Shown here piece by piece: positions 1 to 12,529 of a DNA stretch of 64,000 nt (positions within the stretch are counted from its first letter, which is position 1; the number at the start of each line of letters is the position of its first letter). Made by a program: the position numbers and the translations under genes. Source of the stretch: Stenopsyche tienmushanensis (Eukaryota > Arthropoda > Insecta > Trichoptera > Stenopsychidae). The DNA is taken from NCBI GenBank assembly GCA_008973525.1, contig WACJ01000098.1, positions 1,045,079 through 1,109,078 on the forward strand, written 5' to 3'. The notes under the pieces are model-generated. The model searched no databases. It was given only the letters and a program-made list of their open reading frames with translations, and was not told the DNA's origin.

Positions 1-1712
1 ATTTTAACTCCTGTTGCCCTTATTCTAATCGTCATTCAAATTAATCTAACAATCATTTTTATAGAAGAAGTAAGCCATTAAACTGTATTAATAGGTAACG
101 AGGCTAATATTATATGCATTGTGCTATGGTACTCCCCAATTAAGGCGACTTGGAATGAGTAAGGGGAATATGACCAAAGTTACATAACTTATTGCCTGCA
201 GCATGAGCTTAAATTGAATGATGTATTTGTGCAATGGCGCAACAAAGTTGATATTCCCGTCAACTTAATGAATTGATGTGCCTTGGAGGGTTGCGTCAGT
301 GCGTCATTGCGTCAGTGCCTCAATGCAACCCCCTCATATGGAGTGGGCTGCGAAGTGATATCAAAGGCCCTCTAGCACAAATAAAAAAATCATAAATATA
401 TACTTTTACAAAAATATAATACGTCTGACGTTATTGAATTACCCGAATGAATTGGATGGCACATGAGCAATCCCGACAGCGGCGGAGGAAATTCTGCGCT
501 GCAAGCGTTTTTTCGGTGTTTATTTTTATATATGTAACTCGAGGCATGTCAACGCAATATTGAGGCGGAAATTTTCTTTCGACACCCCCGAAGAAAATCG
601 ATTCCAAATCAAATTTGTCATGTCTCGGTGGGAGCCCAAAGAAAAAAGGAGGAAGTTGGTTTTGCCAGGAAATTTGAAACAAATCGAATCCTTCAAATAC
701 CTTTCGGAATAAAATCCTGGGGAGTGCTCAGTTTATTTTGACTCGCATTTATTCCATTTCCCCCCATGTACATAATTTTTCGATACGCCAAAGTACTCCG
801 ACACTTTTAAAGAAAAATTGAAAACGTTTGATTGAAAAGGCAAACGTCGGCTTTGAGATTAAAATGTGATTTGAACATCAACCATATAATTATATTTGTA
901 TAGCCACAAAGCCTTTTTTTAAATATTTTTTATCAATACTTTACAACACAATTAAATTTTAATATCGTCCATTATCTATAATCAATATATTTATAGAAAA
1001 ATTCATGATGCGCTGGGGATTGTTGAAAAAACGTTACCTAATGGTAACAGATAAAATTGTAACTTACATAATTAATAAAATTTATATGCATTTCCATTTT
1101 TAAAAATTGGGAGGTGAACAGGGCCAAGAGAAGAGGATGTCGTTATTTTGAGCAGATCTTAAAAAGTTACGATGTATACAAAATTTGGTCTAGACGGGGA
1201 GGCTAAAATGACCAAAAAATGGGGTGGGATGACAATGTTTTTATCAGATTGTATGTTGAATGATAAACATTTTAGCATTTAGAAGAATTTTAGCAAATGT
1301 TATTAATTTCAGCTTTTTCTTTACAAAAAAAAGAAAAGTAGTTGAAAGCTTTGTATGGGGTTGATCATTTCATAGAGCCATGCATCCCGGCCATTAGCGA
1401 GGGTGGGCTATAGTATCCTCTGTCGGAAACATTGGCGCCGTTTATTATACCATTAACTCATTAACTCTGGATTAGCATTTTAACTAGCAGATTTACATCC
1501 GAGCTGGTACTCTACTATATTTCCATGTTTCGTTAAGCCACAGCAAAGGTATTATACTCTTTATACACGAGCCAACAAAAGTGTAGTCATATATGGCGAC
1601 CACTATCGGACTCATCCCCCGAATCGATGCCTAATGTGGAGTCAAAAATGGAAAGGAGGGCGAAATTATAAATTTGCATTCGAAATCGATGAAATGACTA
1701 TGAAAAGTAATC
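1..1712. other. non-coding interval
   Basis: No exon or well-bounded element is seen. The longest reading frame, on the minus strand at 431-682, has no recognisable domain and no convincing splice sites. The rest is AT-rich with a few GC-richer patches, for example around 240-350 and 1370-1440. If the signal-peptide exon further right is real, this is intron sequence downstream of it. Confidence 0.5.
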
Positions 1713-1716
1713 TTAA

Positions 1717-2192
1717 CCTTTTGAGGAGTGAGCAAATTTAAAATCGATGAAGTCGTTGATGCTGTAAACGCTTTACACCGATTACTTTCTGTCAGCTCCT
1801 ATCAGCGTAAGACAATCTTCAATTCGAGGCATTCAATTGTAAATAAACACTGTTGATAGCATTCAAGACCACTTAATTTCTTTAAATAAACAATACACAA
1901 AAAATCGATTCATTTGCTCTTGATTTAGAAGGAATTGATAATTGGACAAAGACTCGTCACGAATAGGAAGCAAGTCGACAGCATAAAATAATACTTGAAA
2001 TCGAAATCATTATTAGTCGATAAATTTGGGCTAACGATCTATACAATCGTGCGATGTATGCGGGGAAGCTCTTCGTCTCTGTCTCTCGAACTGCGCTCTG
2101 TCTCTGTCTGTCTCCGAGCTCAATGTACAAGAGTACTCTTTCTGAAAAGTGGAGGGGGGATGCCAGGCCCTGGCACAGTACTCCTTTAGGGG
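1717..2192 (+). mobile_element. TTAA-flanked non-autonomous element, family A (full copy)
   Basis: The 476-base element is flanked on both sides by TTAA (1713-1716 and 2193-2196), the target site used by piggyBac-type transposons. The left end reads CCTTTTGAGGAGTGAGC, and the reverse complement of the right end reads CCCCTAAAGGAGTACTG, so the ends are an imperfect inverted repeat. A perfect 15-base palindrome (TGCCAGGCCCTGGCA, 2161-2175) lies near the right end. A second full copy, inverted, is at 29324-29869, and partial copies occur near 50.6 and 63.4 kb. It encodes no protein, so it would need a transposase from elsewhere. The piggyBac assignment rests on the TTAA and the terminal repeats, not on a transposase. 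Confidence 0.75.
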
Positions 2193-2521
2193 TTAAATAC
2201 GCTAAAAGCGCGATATTTGTGGAGATAGATTTTTTTACTTATTTAACAAATTCAGTACAATAAGTATAATTTAATGCCAAATTCTATTATTAAAAAACTA
2301 CAAAAAATATTAAATTCTCATGAGTTTTTACATCAATCACTAAAATATAATTATAAATTAATAATAATTTTGCCATTTATCCATAGGTTTTCTCTTACTT
2401 ATAAAAAGTCCTATTCAAATAATTTTATATTTATAAAAACATTTTATTTAGGTGGCTTTTAGCGATCTCTTTTTTATGGTATCATTACCAACCATTTTGA
2501 CATGGCTTTTCATGGCATATA

Positions 2522-2694
2522 CAGTGAAACCTCGATTTTACGTTTTCCAAGGGACCCTGAAAAAAAAACGGTAATTGCGGGAAACGGTGAATGCGGGAAA
2601 GCTTCAAATAATAATAGTTTGACGGGACTATAAAAAATGAACGGTCCATCCGGGAAAACGTATTATGCGGGAACGGTTTATCGAGGTTCCACTG
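2522..2694. mobile_element. pogo/Tigger-type MITE
   Basis: This complete 173-base element has terminal inverted repeats: the left end reads CAGTGAAACCTCGATTTTACG and the reverse complement of the right end reads CAGTGGAACCTCGATAAACCG. TA dinucleotides flank both ends (2520-2521 and 2695-2696), matching the TA duplication of Tc1/mariner/pogo transposition. The CAGTGRAACCTCGAT terminus is typical of pogo/Tigger-like elements. It has no coding capacity. Confidence 0.85.
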
Positions 2695-2864
2695 TATATG
2701 TTTTTAAAAATGTGGTTGCCACCCATATCTCCGGTGGGATTATTAAATTATAATATTATGCAATTCTAGTTTTAAAGATGATACCTTCAATTTACTATTA
2801 ATATTATATTTATCATCGACATAATAACGAGTAAATTCCAATAAATTGTTTATGTAAAATTCCT

Positions 2865-3190
2865 ATCATAAAAGAATATTCCGACCGATCACTTCATGCG
2901 CGTGCGCCGTTGTCGGTTGGGTAGTGACGCGCAGGAGATGAGAGTCGGGAAAGTGGTCAGTTAGCCTTGACTGCGGGATGTCGTCCTTCCTGCAGCCAAA
3001 TTTCACTCTCGTGTGGAATAAATAGTTATTTAGATAAGAGAGTATTTCTATTCGACACCCGGTTATTCCCATCCATTCGTCCAGCAACATTACGACCCGA
3101 TAGAAGAACGGACCCGTGTGCTAGTGCAGCCATCTCAACGAGCACGTGGGGCGGGGAGCTGCCCGGGGACTCCGAGAGTGTTACATCAAC
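2865..3190 (-). repeat. GA-rich dispersed repeat, copy 1
   Basis: On the minus strand this matches the family seen again near 18.4, 21.3, 24.9, 30.6, 35.7 and 53.2 kb. Shared blocks are GTGTCGAATAGAAA, then a TCTAAATAACTATTTATTCC block, an AGAGAG-rich stretch, a CTGCAGGAAGGACG block and an ACGCGCA block near the right side of the unit. This copy lacks the later GATGGCGCTGTTAA part and keeps a longer upstream part, including CCCCGGGCAGC. The many short reading frames across it on both strands are by-products of its GC-rich sequence. Confidence 0.75.
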
Positions 3191-3249
3191 CTCAACGTTA
3201 CATATATATATTTTTTTTAAATGAACCGGAACGAAAATCGAAATCAAAA

Positions 3250-3923
3250 AAAATAATGATTCGAAGTCCTGATTTAAATTAAATTATTATATGCGGCAGT
3301 CCAAAAACATAGCCATACGTGACCTTGATATGGCCGAGCCAACGAAAGTGCCGCATACAAAGTGTTAACAAGAAGACAAAACGAATGAATGATTTAAAAA
3401 TGGAAATTGGATTTATTTCAATATTTTCAGGGATGGTTTGTATTCCCGATATTTTCTTGAGTAAATATTTATTTCCATCAATCTGGAGAGCTAGTTTTAA
3501 AAGGATTGCCATTAATATGAAATCTATTTTTAGTCGACGACTTTAATTCGTTTCTGAATTACTCATCAAACACCCTGAGAGATAAAGTGCTCAGCTTGAT
3601 TCCTTTCTCATCAAATTTAGTATCGCAATGCGATTCCGCTCCAGGATTTCTACTCGGAATTTATAGCGAATTTATCATCAAGAATTCAATTAAAACGTTT
3701 TTAATACCATCCCAATTCGATTCGAATTTTATCCCTATGGATAGATACAGTATATATCATAGCCCCCATTAGGGCCTAAAATCAGATACTAGGCCTATAA
3801 CTTATGATGTACGTTCGATTGCGATCGTAAATTACAAGTTCAAGTTATTGTACTGTGGGAAATAATATTACGTGACTTGTACGTGTTAAATCATAAATTG
3901 TGATTTATTCATTTGATATGCAA
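3250..3923. other. non-coding interval, putative intron
   Basis: No repeat of the catalogued families and no exon are seen. Short reading frames here are AT-rich and featureless. The interval lies immediately downstream, in minus-strand sense, of the donor at 3924-3931. Confidence 0.5.
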
Positions 3924-3931
3924 GAACTTAC

Positions 3932-4075
3932 CATTTCCTGAGAAGAGTCCCAAGAGGAGGAGAAAGCAGGCGTTGGATCCCATCGTGGCTCTTCTATGAT
4001 GCGTCAATTTCATTTCGTTCTGCAAGACTTCCGGTTTTAACTCTTTTTTTCTCAAGCGTACTTCCTTCTTTGAAT
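3932..4075 (-). CDS. first coding exon of a secreted or membrane protein (partial gene)
   Basis: On the minus strand, a pyrimidine-rich acceptor ending in ACAG (cut between 4076 and 4075) is followed by about 92 bases of 5' UTR, then an ATG at 3983-3981 in a fair initiation context (GCCACG-ATG-G). Seventeen codons follow, MGSNACFLLLLGLFSGN plus one base, and then a near-perfect donor GTAAGTTC at 3931-3924. The peptide is a hydrophobic signal sequence ended by a phase-1 intron, an arrangement common in insect immunoglobulin-domain, receptor and other secreted proteins. No downstream exon was found between 1 and 3931, so the rest of the gene should lie left of the window, and further 5' UTR exons should lie to the right. 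The family cannot be named from a signal peptide. What is seen is the acceptor, ATG, hydrophobic run and donor; that it is expressed is inference. Confidence 0.6.
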
Positions 4076-4080
4076 CTGTA

Positions 4081-5490
4081 TGCAAATGAGGGAACAGAAC
4101 ACCTGGGTTTAATCACGTGTGAAGTAATATTCCCATCGTTTCAACAGTCGTAAAGATTTAACTCCTCGTGTCCTTTTATTAAGTCTACCTTCTCTACTGT
4201 AAATGCAGCTTCGGTTATACAATAAGAAGGCGTATCAAATGGCAGTCATGTGTTTAGCATATATGCTAAATGTGTGACCTTTTATGTCTCATTTGCTCGA
4301 ACTCGATCCGATTGAATTAATTTCTTTGCGACTTCTTATCCAACGGTTGGCACTTTCACCCAGCCTAATCTTTGACCCGCTCAATAGCTTCTAGATATAT
4401 TGTTAGGATCCGTGATGTAACTGGTGTCTTCTATGTGGAGATGATGTCGGAGGAGTTACACAACAAGAAAGTTGTCGTAACTATATCTGGAACAAAATAA
4501 TAAGCGTGTGATTAATGCAGGTACGATTGTGGCCTTATCTAGATGCAATAAAACAATGCTTCTGTTTGGGCCATGTGTTATTGATGTCTTGGGTCTTTTA
4601 ATACACGCTTGTACATTCGAAAGCGGAAATTAAATCGTTGAGATGAAAGTGTGATAAAATTGTTTGTAGATGAGTTGAGATTAAATGTCAATTGTGATAT
4701 CACACAGGGAGAAACGAGAGTCAAATGCTTGCTTTTTATATCATCAGACATATTTTTCGCACATGAGCTCTAAATATAACATTTTGAATCTAATTATATA
4801 TAAAGATAATGAGAATACTATCAATGGAGTTATTTAATTCAAATTTACAGCATATACTCTCATTATAAACTCTATAAATACCGTGCACACAGATCTGTGC
4901 GTTTAATTACTTCAACTTTTTACGCAAATTCTGGAAATAATCTACATTCGATAATCTTAAGAAAAATATTTAAATTTCCACGAATTCAATGCTTATTTTT
5001 ACATCAAATATCGAACTAAATTCTGGCTATTTAAATACTTATCAATATCATATTTACCCAGAAATATACGCGCTCCAATCTATTAACATCTGCGCTTAGA
5101 AAGCTATACGTAAGAATTTTTTTTTTAATTTTTGTTTAATTTCTATCGTCATTTTAAAATATTCCAATAGGCTTTCATTAAATTGAATACTACCAATAGA
5201 ACTAAACATGTATAAAGATAACTTCACCAATTTATCCAGGATGTCAATCTTCAATATGATCTTCCAGAGCTTTTTCTTTGGTTGATGCTGTCATACAGCC
5301 AAATGACATAAAAACAGTAGTTGGGTATTTAAATCTAATAAAATCCAAGTCAATATCATCATGATATAGGAGCATCAACTTCTTGGATTGAATGGATGAC
5401 TCTTAGACTTGTACAACAAAAGCCAAACAGGTCGCAGATTGAGCGTGGAATATCTGATTGATTAGGACCATGTTGTCTGCATAGACTTTT
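4081..5490. other. non-coding interval, putative 5' intron
   Basis: AT-rich sequence with no exon signal that I could support. Around 4864-4920 is a motif (CTATAAATACCGTGCACAC, then AGATCTGTGCG) that recurs at 39675 and, inverted, at 51320-51359. At those two sites it starts exactly at TTAA, so here it is probably a worn terminus of the same element family. Confidence 0.45.
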
Positions 5491-5494
5491 AAGG

Positions 5495-5962
5495 TAAAGG
5501 ACAACTTGGAACAGATAACAGACAACGCACAACGACTAACTGGATTGTGGGATCCCTGGACTGTTCCGGGTTACCCTGGACTAGCCACACACACATACAC
5601 ACACGACGGTTCAGTCATTTGTAGTATCTGACCACGGAGACGAGTTGCCGTTCGAACAGCCTAAAACCCTTCTCCCCTGTATGCCTAGGCTGTTGAGGAT
5701 AGTAATGAGCCTTTGGTACAGTTTCCATCAACTAATGTAATCGACTGTTCTACACACCTCTTTATGGGTACGCAGCACAGGGTGACCTGCGCCCCCAACT
5801 CATGTTAGCTGGGCTACCCCATCTGCGTTTGATGAGCAAACCGATAAGGCTGCTTTAGCGCATTTCTACTTCACATCATTACTTTAGTGATTCAACCGTT
5901 GCCGTTGTCCCCCCCCTAGGGTTTTATGGGTGGGCATCGTGGAGTCTAACACCCACCTGAGG
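5495..5962 (-). repeat. GC-rich dispersed repeat R, unit 1
   Basis: This GC-richer block shares, in inverted orientation, several runs with 53525-54120: CCGGGTTACCCTGGACTAGC, TCCAACTCATGTTAGCTGGGCTA (here CCCAACTCATGTTAG) and GGGCATCGTGGAGT. The phrase GGACAACTTGGAACAGAT occurs near both edges (about 5502 and 5961), so this and the following block are head-to-tail units. A CA microsatellite lies at about 5585-5604. No reading frame of useful length survives. The type of element is unknown; it may be part of a retroelement. Confidence 0.65.
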
Positions 5963-6355
5963 ACAACTTGGAACAGATTACAACAGACAGTGGTTTATGA
6001 TACCAATGGTCATTTGAGACTTTATAACTTGCGTTGCTGTGCGGTCTATTCTGTGTAAGCCCCGGACTAACCACACAAAATATCACTCGATATCATAAGA
6101 TAGATGGACATTGGTTATACTAATTTCAAATAAATTACTATCGCGAGGTCACTGCCCCTACGAGTCCAACTTCAGTTTGAAGGGGTCTGCAGAGTTTGAT
6201 GAAATGACCAATCTGCAGGGACTTCAATACCTTCCCCGTGGTACTCGTATCGGTTCGATCATTCATAGTACTTAACTACGGAGACAAGTCGGCTTTCAAA
6301 CAGCCTAAAACCGTTCTCCTCTGTCTGCTGAGACGTTTGAGGATAGTATAGATAT
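5960..6355 (-). repeat. GC-rich dispersed repeat R, unit 2
   Basis: This begins with the same GGACAACTTGGAACAGATT phrase as unit 1 and shares with the 53.5-kb copy a block covering the CCGTGGTACT...CGTATC phrase and the AACAGCCTAAAACCGTTCT...GTTGAGGATAG phrase. It is more diverged than unit 1 and interrupted by AT-rich sequence around 6080-6150. Confidence 0.55.
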
Positions 6356-6359
6356 CAAC

Positions 6360-9300
6360 ATTTTGCATGACTGACGCTAACATTTGGGATCTTTGTCTAG
6401 GGCATATTTTGGATATGAATAGATTTTCAGCAGAAATATGGAATTTTTTAAAATATGAAACAGACCAATATACAAAGCAAGAAAGCTATTTTGTACTTGA
6501 CAAGAGCATATCTCTTTTGAGCCAGAGTGGAGTAGCTCTTTGAAGATTATTGATGTTGACCAATTTCATAGTATTACTCCATGATTTTTTTAAATAAAAT
6601 TATCTTGATATTTTGAGATCTGTAACACTGGCATACAAAAGCTATATCCATGCAGTAAATATAAGCATTTTTCCATCTTGCATAAATGTATTTTATATCA
6701 AGTAGGATCGATGAATTAATAGAAACGGACTCTATTAATATTTTAAATATTTACTTATGAGTAAAATGTAAATATAAAATGAGATGTAATATTCCAATTA
6801 TTCGCTTTTTTATATGCAACGTGAGACATTACAATTTATATGAAATTGTTTGACAAAGAAAACTCAGTTTGCAACATCTCTTTGTGAGTTTTTTCTCGTA
6901 TTTCCGACCTCTTTCATAAGGAAAATCCTTTATATTTAAAAGAGAGCTTTGCTAGATAGAGGATTTGTTTGCTTCTCAAGTTTGCAGCACTTGGAAGCAA
7001 AGTATCATCATTTCCAGGTATAAATTTCATGCACCGCATCACGATAAAATGCGCAATAACAGTATATTTTTATCTCCCCGTATTGTTTTGCATATATATT
7101 TTGCACGGCTCGTGTCAAAATAAATTTGCGAAATTCCATAAAGAAGGATCCGAATATTCGGTTTATTTTAAATAGGCAAATTTGTTTGGGGTCTATCAAT
7201 GCATCCTGACGAGAAACGACGCAATGTGATGGGATCTGACGCGTACTAACGAGTGGGGCCCTTCGTAAAACGTCAGATACGATTACCGGTTGTCTATCAC
7301 AGGGAAAAAATTACGAGCCCCCCCTTTCTATTTATAATCGCAGGGCGAAATCGATAGGGGCATGCGCCATTTTTTTTGAATTCAATAATGTACCGTCGTG
7401 GAATATGGCCGCTATATTTTTCTTCACGGAAGACTGTATGGGGACGCGTCGGGAAATTCAATACAGAACAAGGTCATAAAGGATGAGATGGAGCCAGTAA
7501 AAGGCGATCCCTTCAGTGTCTAAGGCTGTAATATCCGCACAATAGATTATTGACACAATTTGTATTGGGACCCGATCAAACGTAAATGGTCCATCTAGAG
7601 CTGCTCGCAGCTTCCTCAGCGAGCTGGAGCCAATCGAAGACACATCGCGGATATGACGGCTACTAAAAGTCGTACGTGCCTTCGATATTGCCATTGCTGC
7701 AAGGCGACAAGAAAATGTTGGCATGATTTCCAAACTATTATTTAAATTTATATTTTTATATCATAAAATATTTTTCTTTGACACTGCAGATTTACACAAA
7801 AAAAGATACTTATTACTGCTACTGTAAGCCATGAAGGTTCGGGTTTCATTTACAGGAACCAATTTTTTTAATCGGAAAAAGAGTTCAATATGAATTTTGT
7901 CCGACAAAAGTGCGACATGGCGATACATAGATGCTAAACTACAGTCAGAAATTATGTACTTGATACGGTGGTACATTTTGCGTTGTGACTAGGGAATCCA
8001 ATCTCAGGATCCGGGACAGTTTTAGGTGCTCATGAATCCCGGGACTAGTAAACGTAATCCCGAAAAATTCTGGAGTGAAATTTTTATCTAGCATAAATCG
8101 TACACATCGTCACTATCACGATATACTAAATCGAGACATTCCCGTCGAAATCCGGACGCTTGAAAACAATGGCGTAACTACTAATTGGCAAACTTGGGCA
8201 ACGTCTAGGGGCAGTAACTGTCTAATCTATGTATACATATATACAGGACATATATGTTTTTCAAATTGTTATATTAACTTTTCCATACCAGTGATGTATT
8301 TACTACACCTCGAATTTAATAATTGGAATATCGATATGAAATATAATAGATACGGGCTTCAGAATTTTTGTATTCCTCCGTAATATAATTACGAATCACA
8401 TCAAAGTATTATAGTATTTAAGTATTCATTTGCAGCGACGGAAATAAATAATTTGTCGGGAAATCGGGAATTTTACGAGTTTTAGTCCGTGTCTCAGCAG
8501 AATGGAATTTTATCAGTCACATTTATGGTGTTAAACAAAAATGGGAGCTCACGCAGTTATCAACTCGAACTAGCATTTAAATATCTGATGACGATACCTC
8601 CAACGAGTCGGAAGTTCTCTCATGTTCGATGCTTTAATGTTACTTCGGGTATATTTTCAAAATATGCCCGAAATCTAAATGCCCCTATCTAAATGACTCA
8701 AACTGTGGGTTTATTTAAAAAAAAATGATTGCAAATATTTCATGAAAATAGCCAATCAATAGCATATAAATATGCAATTATATTGAAAATCGAGCTTTAA
8801 ATAATATTTAAGGTATTTCAGCAATATTTTCCAGTATGAATAAATATATGTCGATATAAAATATTTATACACAGTGTCAAAAAAAGGGTTGAAATAAAGG
8901 GATCAAACAAAAACAATTTTAAAAGAGGATCTTTCAGCTTTAGAATTTTTTCAACACTCTATAAAAGCAACTAGTATTTTCGCCGCAAAGCGAATTTATG
9001 CAACAGTTTCTGGAATAGGCTTCGTTTATTGGATGTAGTGAGATTTTGGTGTTTTATTTTGGACTATTACACATTGTTGAAGCAGTATTGAAGCAAAATG
9101 CTTTTATCAGAAAGAATTGAGTGATTTTCATGATATGATAGCTTAACTAAATATATAATGTGGAATATGACCAAGTCGTGTAACCAATATGTTTTCGGTT
9201 CGGTACTTTGAACATATCCGTAAAACATATTTCAAAATCGAATCGAAACTTTTTATTTCGTTTTGATACAGCTTTAAGACACATCGACGATAAAGAGTCT

Positions 9301-10990
9301 GACATAAGTGGTAGGTTTTGTTTGTGATTCTTTGAAAGTGCTTCCAACAGATTGCCCACATGGCACTTCTTTGGACTTCAGATTGGCGAATATACACGTA
9401 CGATTTTAATGTTTGTCGAAAGTTTTTAAACACGGATTCGTAAATCACCCCCTGTCGATATTACGACAAAATAAAATATTTACAACGACACGTATGGGAT
9501 TAGGGTAAACAAAAATTGGTTAGATAAATCATCGCTGCGGCAGACTTCCTCTTATTTCCTTCGTGTTCCATATGCGAATTTTTCTGCTATGGACGAAAGA
9601 TTTATAGAGTTATGATGTAAAAAATTGTATTTTTTTCCTGGAGGGTGCTACACAACTAGCGTTTGAGGGCAAAGAAAATATATCTTTCGTTATTGGTCAT
9701 TGCGTAGGGGCTGGACGGGGAATGGGGCCTAACGGTTTTGTCTCATATATTGGATGGGCCCCGCGCCAATATTTATCGTCCCATATAGAATAATGATCGT
9801 AGTTCAAAGAATCCTCAGCCATTGTTCCCGAATATATTGAATATTAAGGTCATCGTTTTTATGGGACGCTGTCGAAATTGATCTCGAATGCTCACACTGA
9901 GCACGTAGAGACTGTCATAAAAGTGACGTTTATCGACTCTAAATGAGCGCATTCTATGATTCCAAAGCGGAAAATTTAGCAATAGTCGAGACTGCTGAAA
10001 CTTTTGCTGAATTCCTCCCCTTCTAATATGAAGGTTTTTCCAACTAAGCTCAGAGTGTAACAAGCAGGTAAACTCTCGACTGAAACGATATGGGTGAATT
10101 CTTATTTAACTTTACACCCCAGAGAAACTGCTGATAAGGTTGTCTCATTGTTGAAAGTGCTAAAGAAAGCGGAAAACTAAGCTGGAGAAAACTTCTGCAT
10201 TGCTTTGTACTACAATTTTTAAATTTTACTACACCTCTTATGCGATATTAGCCGGAAACTTTTTATGTTAGAAGAAATAGTGAAATATTTAAAGGGGCTA
10301 AAAATCCTCATATACATTTGAACTTTCGACCTGGAAAGCGTACTTTTATGCAGTAAGCATATTTTTCAAAAACAAAGCTTTGTTTTCGAAAGTTAAAGCA
10401 GAAAACAATTTTCATCCACCTTTGAACAAAACAAAAATGTACACAGCTTTAAAAATCCACACCCACCCACAACCTTTCAACTATGAAAATATTCCGATAA
10501 TCTCTTAATTTTGCTCAAAGCTCGCATAGCAACGTATCTTACAACTAATAAATTTGCGAAATTACACGAAACACAAAGGCTTATTTAATACCCTTTTTGT
10601 AACTTAAATCCAAATATTTAAAAAAAATCGGATCGCTTTAAGAAAATTTACATAAAACCCGATATAATACCCGAAGATAAGCTCAAAGGGCACAAGCTCA
10701 AATACACTCATTTGAAAAATGTATTATATTTTACGCAAATTATATAAAAATATATATAAAACATTACCTTTAAAGCATCGATCCTTATGAGGATGAATAA
10801 AAAATATTACTGTATGCGTACATTTTAATGCGAGTCACGTGATTATGTTCAAGCTTAATGGCGGCCCTCTTATGCGCATGCGCATAAAACTATGACATAA
10901 TAAATATTGGAAAGATCGTGTCGTCATACGAATCACTAGAATAAAACAGCTTTATTTCTGATCTTCGTCCACCTTTCGGCGACTCTTCTT
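6360..10990. other. non-coding interval
   Basis: No bounded transposon or exon is supported here. GC-richer segments at about 7195-7460, 7500-7730, 9480-9770 and 9960-10060 stand out from the AT-rich background and could be conserved regulatory DNA or old repeats. The 91-residue reading frame on the minus strand at 7458-7733 has a pyrimidine tract and CAG just before an internal ATG, but no recognisable domain and no matching donor, so I do not call it a gene. Confidence 0.4.
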
Positions 10991-11000
10991 TCACCTCTCG

Positions 11001-11180
11001 GTCTGATCACGTGCATCAATATGCGCCAACATGGTGCATCCGTTAAGCGTCTCGCAAAACAAATTCCGCACACATACAATAGTTGTGCTAATTTAAAAAC
11101 CTTTTTAAATGCAATCCCAATAACTTACTAAAATTTCATCGTAATCGAATGATTAGTATTTGAATTTATAGCCCGCAAAC
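11001..11180 (-). mobile_element. Helitron-like fragment, family H
   Basis: On the minus strand this carries the two hallmark blocks of family H: one near the 5' end, diverged here (ATTCGATTACGATGAAATTT), and the internal block GAGACGCTTAACGGATGCAC followed by TGGCGCATATTG. The same blocks occur in order at 16175-16517, 27696-27925 and 62795-62975. The 5' terminal sequence is not preserved in this copy. Confidence 0.6.
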
Positions 11181-11189
11181 AAATAAATA

Positions 11190-12335
11190 AATTAACTAAT
11201 AAACCTGTATATAGATTTTTTCGTCCGAAAGAGTTGCTTTTTTATCTTCTTTTTATATGAAAATCTTTTATTTATTCTGGTTAAGAAAATTGTTATTGAT
11301 GTTCGCAACGTTGAAAGCTTGGTAGACTGTCTGGAACAATATTTTTTAATGTCTGTATGAATTGCGGGCTAAAATAATACTTTGGTTCAAAGAATGATGG
11401 TTATGTATGGGCATGGATTATAAAGAAGATGATGCCGATGGAGAATATTTAAATTATTGCACGCAGAGTGTATAAATTGATGCTTCAAAGTACGTTAAAT
11501 ACTTCAAATAAATAAACAAGCTCCAAAGCTTATTGTGTATTCAAAAAAGGCCTTATGTGATGTTTACGCAAAAAGCCGTATTTTATAATGCCATCGCATC
11601 CATTTGAATATTTGCCTTTAATTTAGGCGTCTGCGAGCTTTTGGCGATGTTGTAGTTTTACAAAAGCTTTCCGAAATAATACTTGCCGAACGAAATTTAT
11701 GTGAAATGTTTGTCAGCGCTTCGACGTTGAAGATTTATGCCCGCAATAAAGTCTAAAGCGTTAATTAATCGTGTAGACGAACTTTTTGGAAGTCATCATT
11801 TCGAGTTTAATTTCATCGAACAATATATCCGATACTAAGCCCGGGGAGCTGTACCAACAGTTTGTTAAGCTAAGTGAGTAAATAAACAACAGTAAATAAA
11901 CACAAACCGAATTTATTGTGCTGCCATCACCGAAAACAACATTTTACGCCCGGATAGGCATCATTGATGATCGGCAAACTCAAGGAACATACACTTCAAA
12001 AGGATTTTATCTCTGTTTTCGTGAAGCCACAGCCGACTTGAGACAGTTTTAATTGGAATATGAAATAAAAGACGTCACGTTATACCCTCCATTCCAACTT
12101 TCAAAATTAGGAAATAACTATGCCTTCAAATTAGGGGGAGAAAATACGTGTGGGATGAAACAATCAAGCAGGGGATCTCAAAGAGATCCCCAACAACAAA
12201 TATATTTAATATTATTTTCCAATTTATTTTGATTTAGAGGGATGATATTAGTTCGCAAGGGTTGGTTGTTAGAAATGTATTGGGTGTTTAAACGGGTTTT
12301 TTTGCAAGTCAATTTTGTAAACTTCGTACTGTTAT
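11190..12335. other. non-coding interval
   Basis: AT-rich sequence with no supported exon and no match to the repeat families listed elsewhere. Confidence 0.4.
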
Positions 12336-12339
12336 CTTT

Positions 12340-12447
12340 TTTATTTCGGTTCAGTTCCAAACATTTATATCGATTTTTTTACGGTTTTCGTTCCGGTAAA
12401 AATAACGGTTTTACCGGCTATCGGTTCAGCTGCAGTTCAAAGCCTTG
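12340..12447 (-). mobile_element. hAT-type element end
   Basis: The right end, reverse-complemented, reads CAAGGCTTTGAACTGCAGC followed by GAACCGATAGCCGGTAAAACC. This matches the ends of the fuller element at 26041-26491 (CAGGGCTTYGAA...) and the fragment at 58092-58197. CAGGGC-type termini and about 450 bases of size fit hAT-like MITEs. The left end was not found, so this is a partial copy. Confidence 0.6.
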
Positions 12448-12457
12448 TATCCAAGTG

Positions 12458-12525
12458 TCGGTATAGTGGTTAAAGTTCTGACTCTTATTATAAAGGTTTG
12501 AATTTAAATCCAGGTTATAGAAAAA
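12458..12525 (+). repeat. tRNA-like or SINE-like fragment
   Basis: The segment contains a box-A-like GGTATAGTGGTTAAAG and, about 30 bases on, a box-B-like GGTTTGAATTTAAATCC, followed by an A-rich run. The order and spacing resemble the 5' part of a tRNA or of a tRNA-derived SINE. The anticodon arm and the T arm are both degraded and no acceptor stem closes, so this is not a working tRNA gene. It lies 10 bases right of the hAT-type end. Confidence 0.35.
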
Positions 12526-12529
12526 AAGT

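Noticed and set aside
5585..5604. Short tandem CA repeat considered as part of a CRISPR-like or satellite array
   Set aside because: It is a simple dinucleotide microsatellite; no spaced repeats of any kind that suggest CRISPR occur in the window.
7458..7733. 91-residue minus-strand frame with an upstream pyrimidine tract and CAG
   Set aside because: The acceptor looks fair but no donor follows in a plausible place, and the protein is unrecognised. Another frame on the opposite strand is about equally open.
9143..9448. 101-residue minus-strand frame
   Set aside because: I checked it for similarity to mariner DNA-binding domains and found no consistent motif order.
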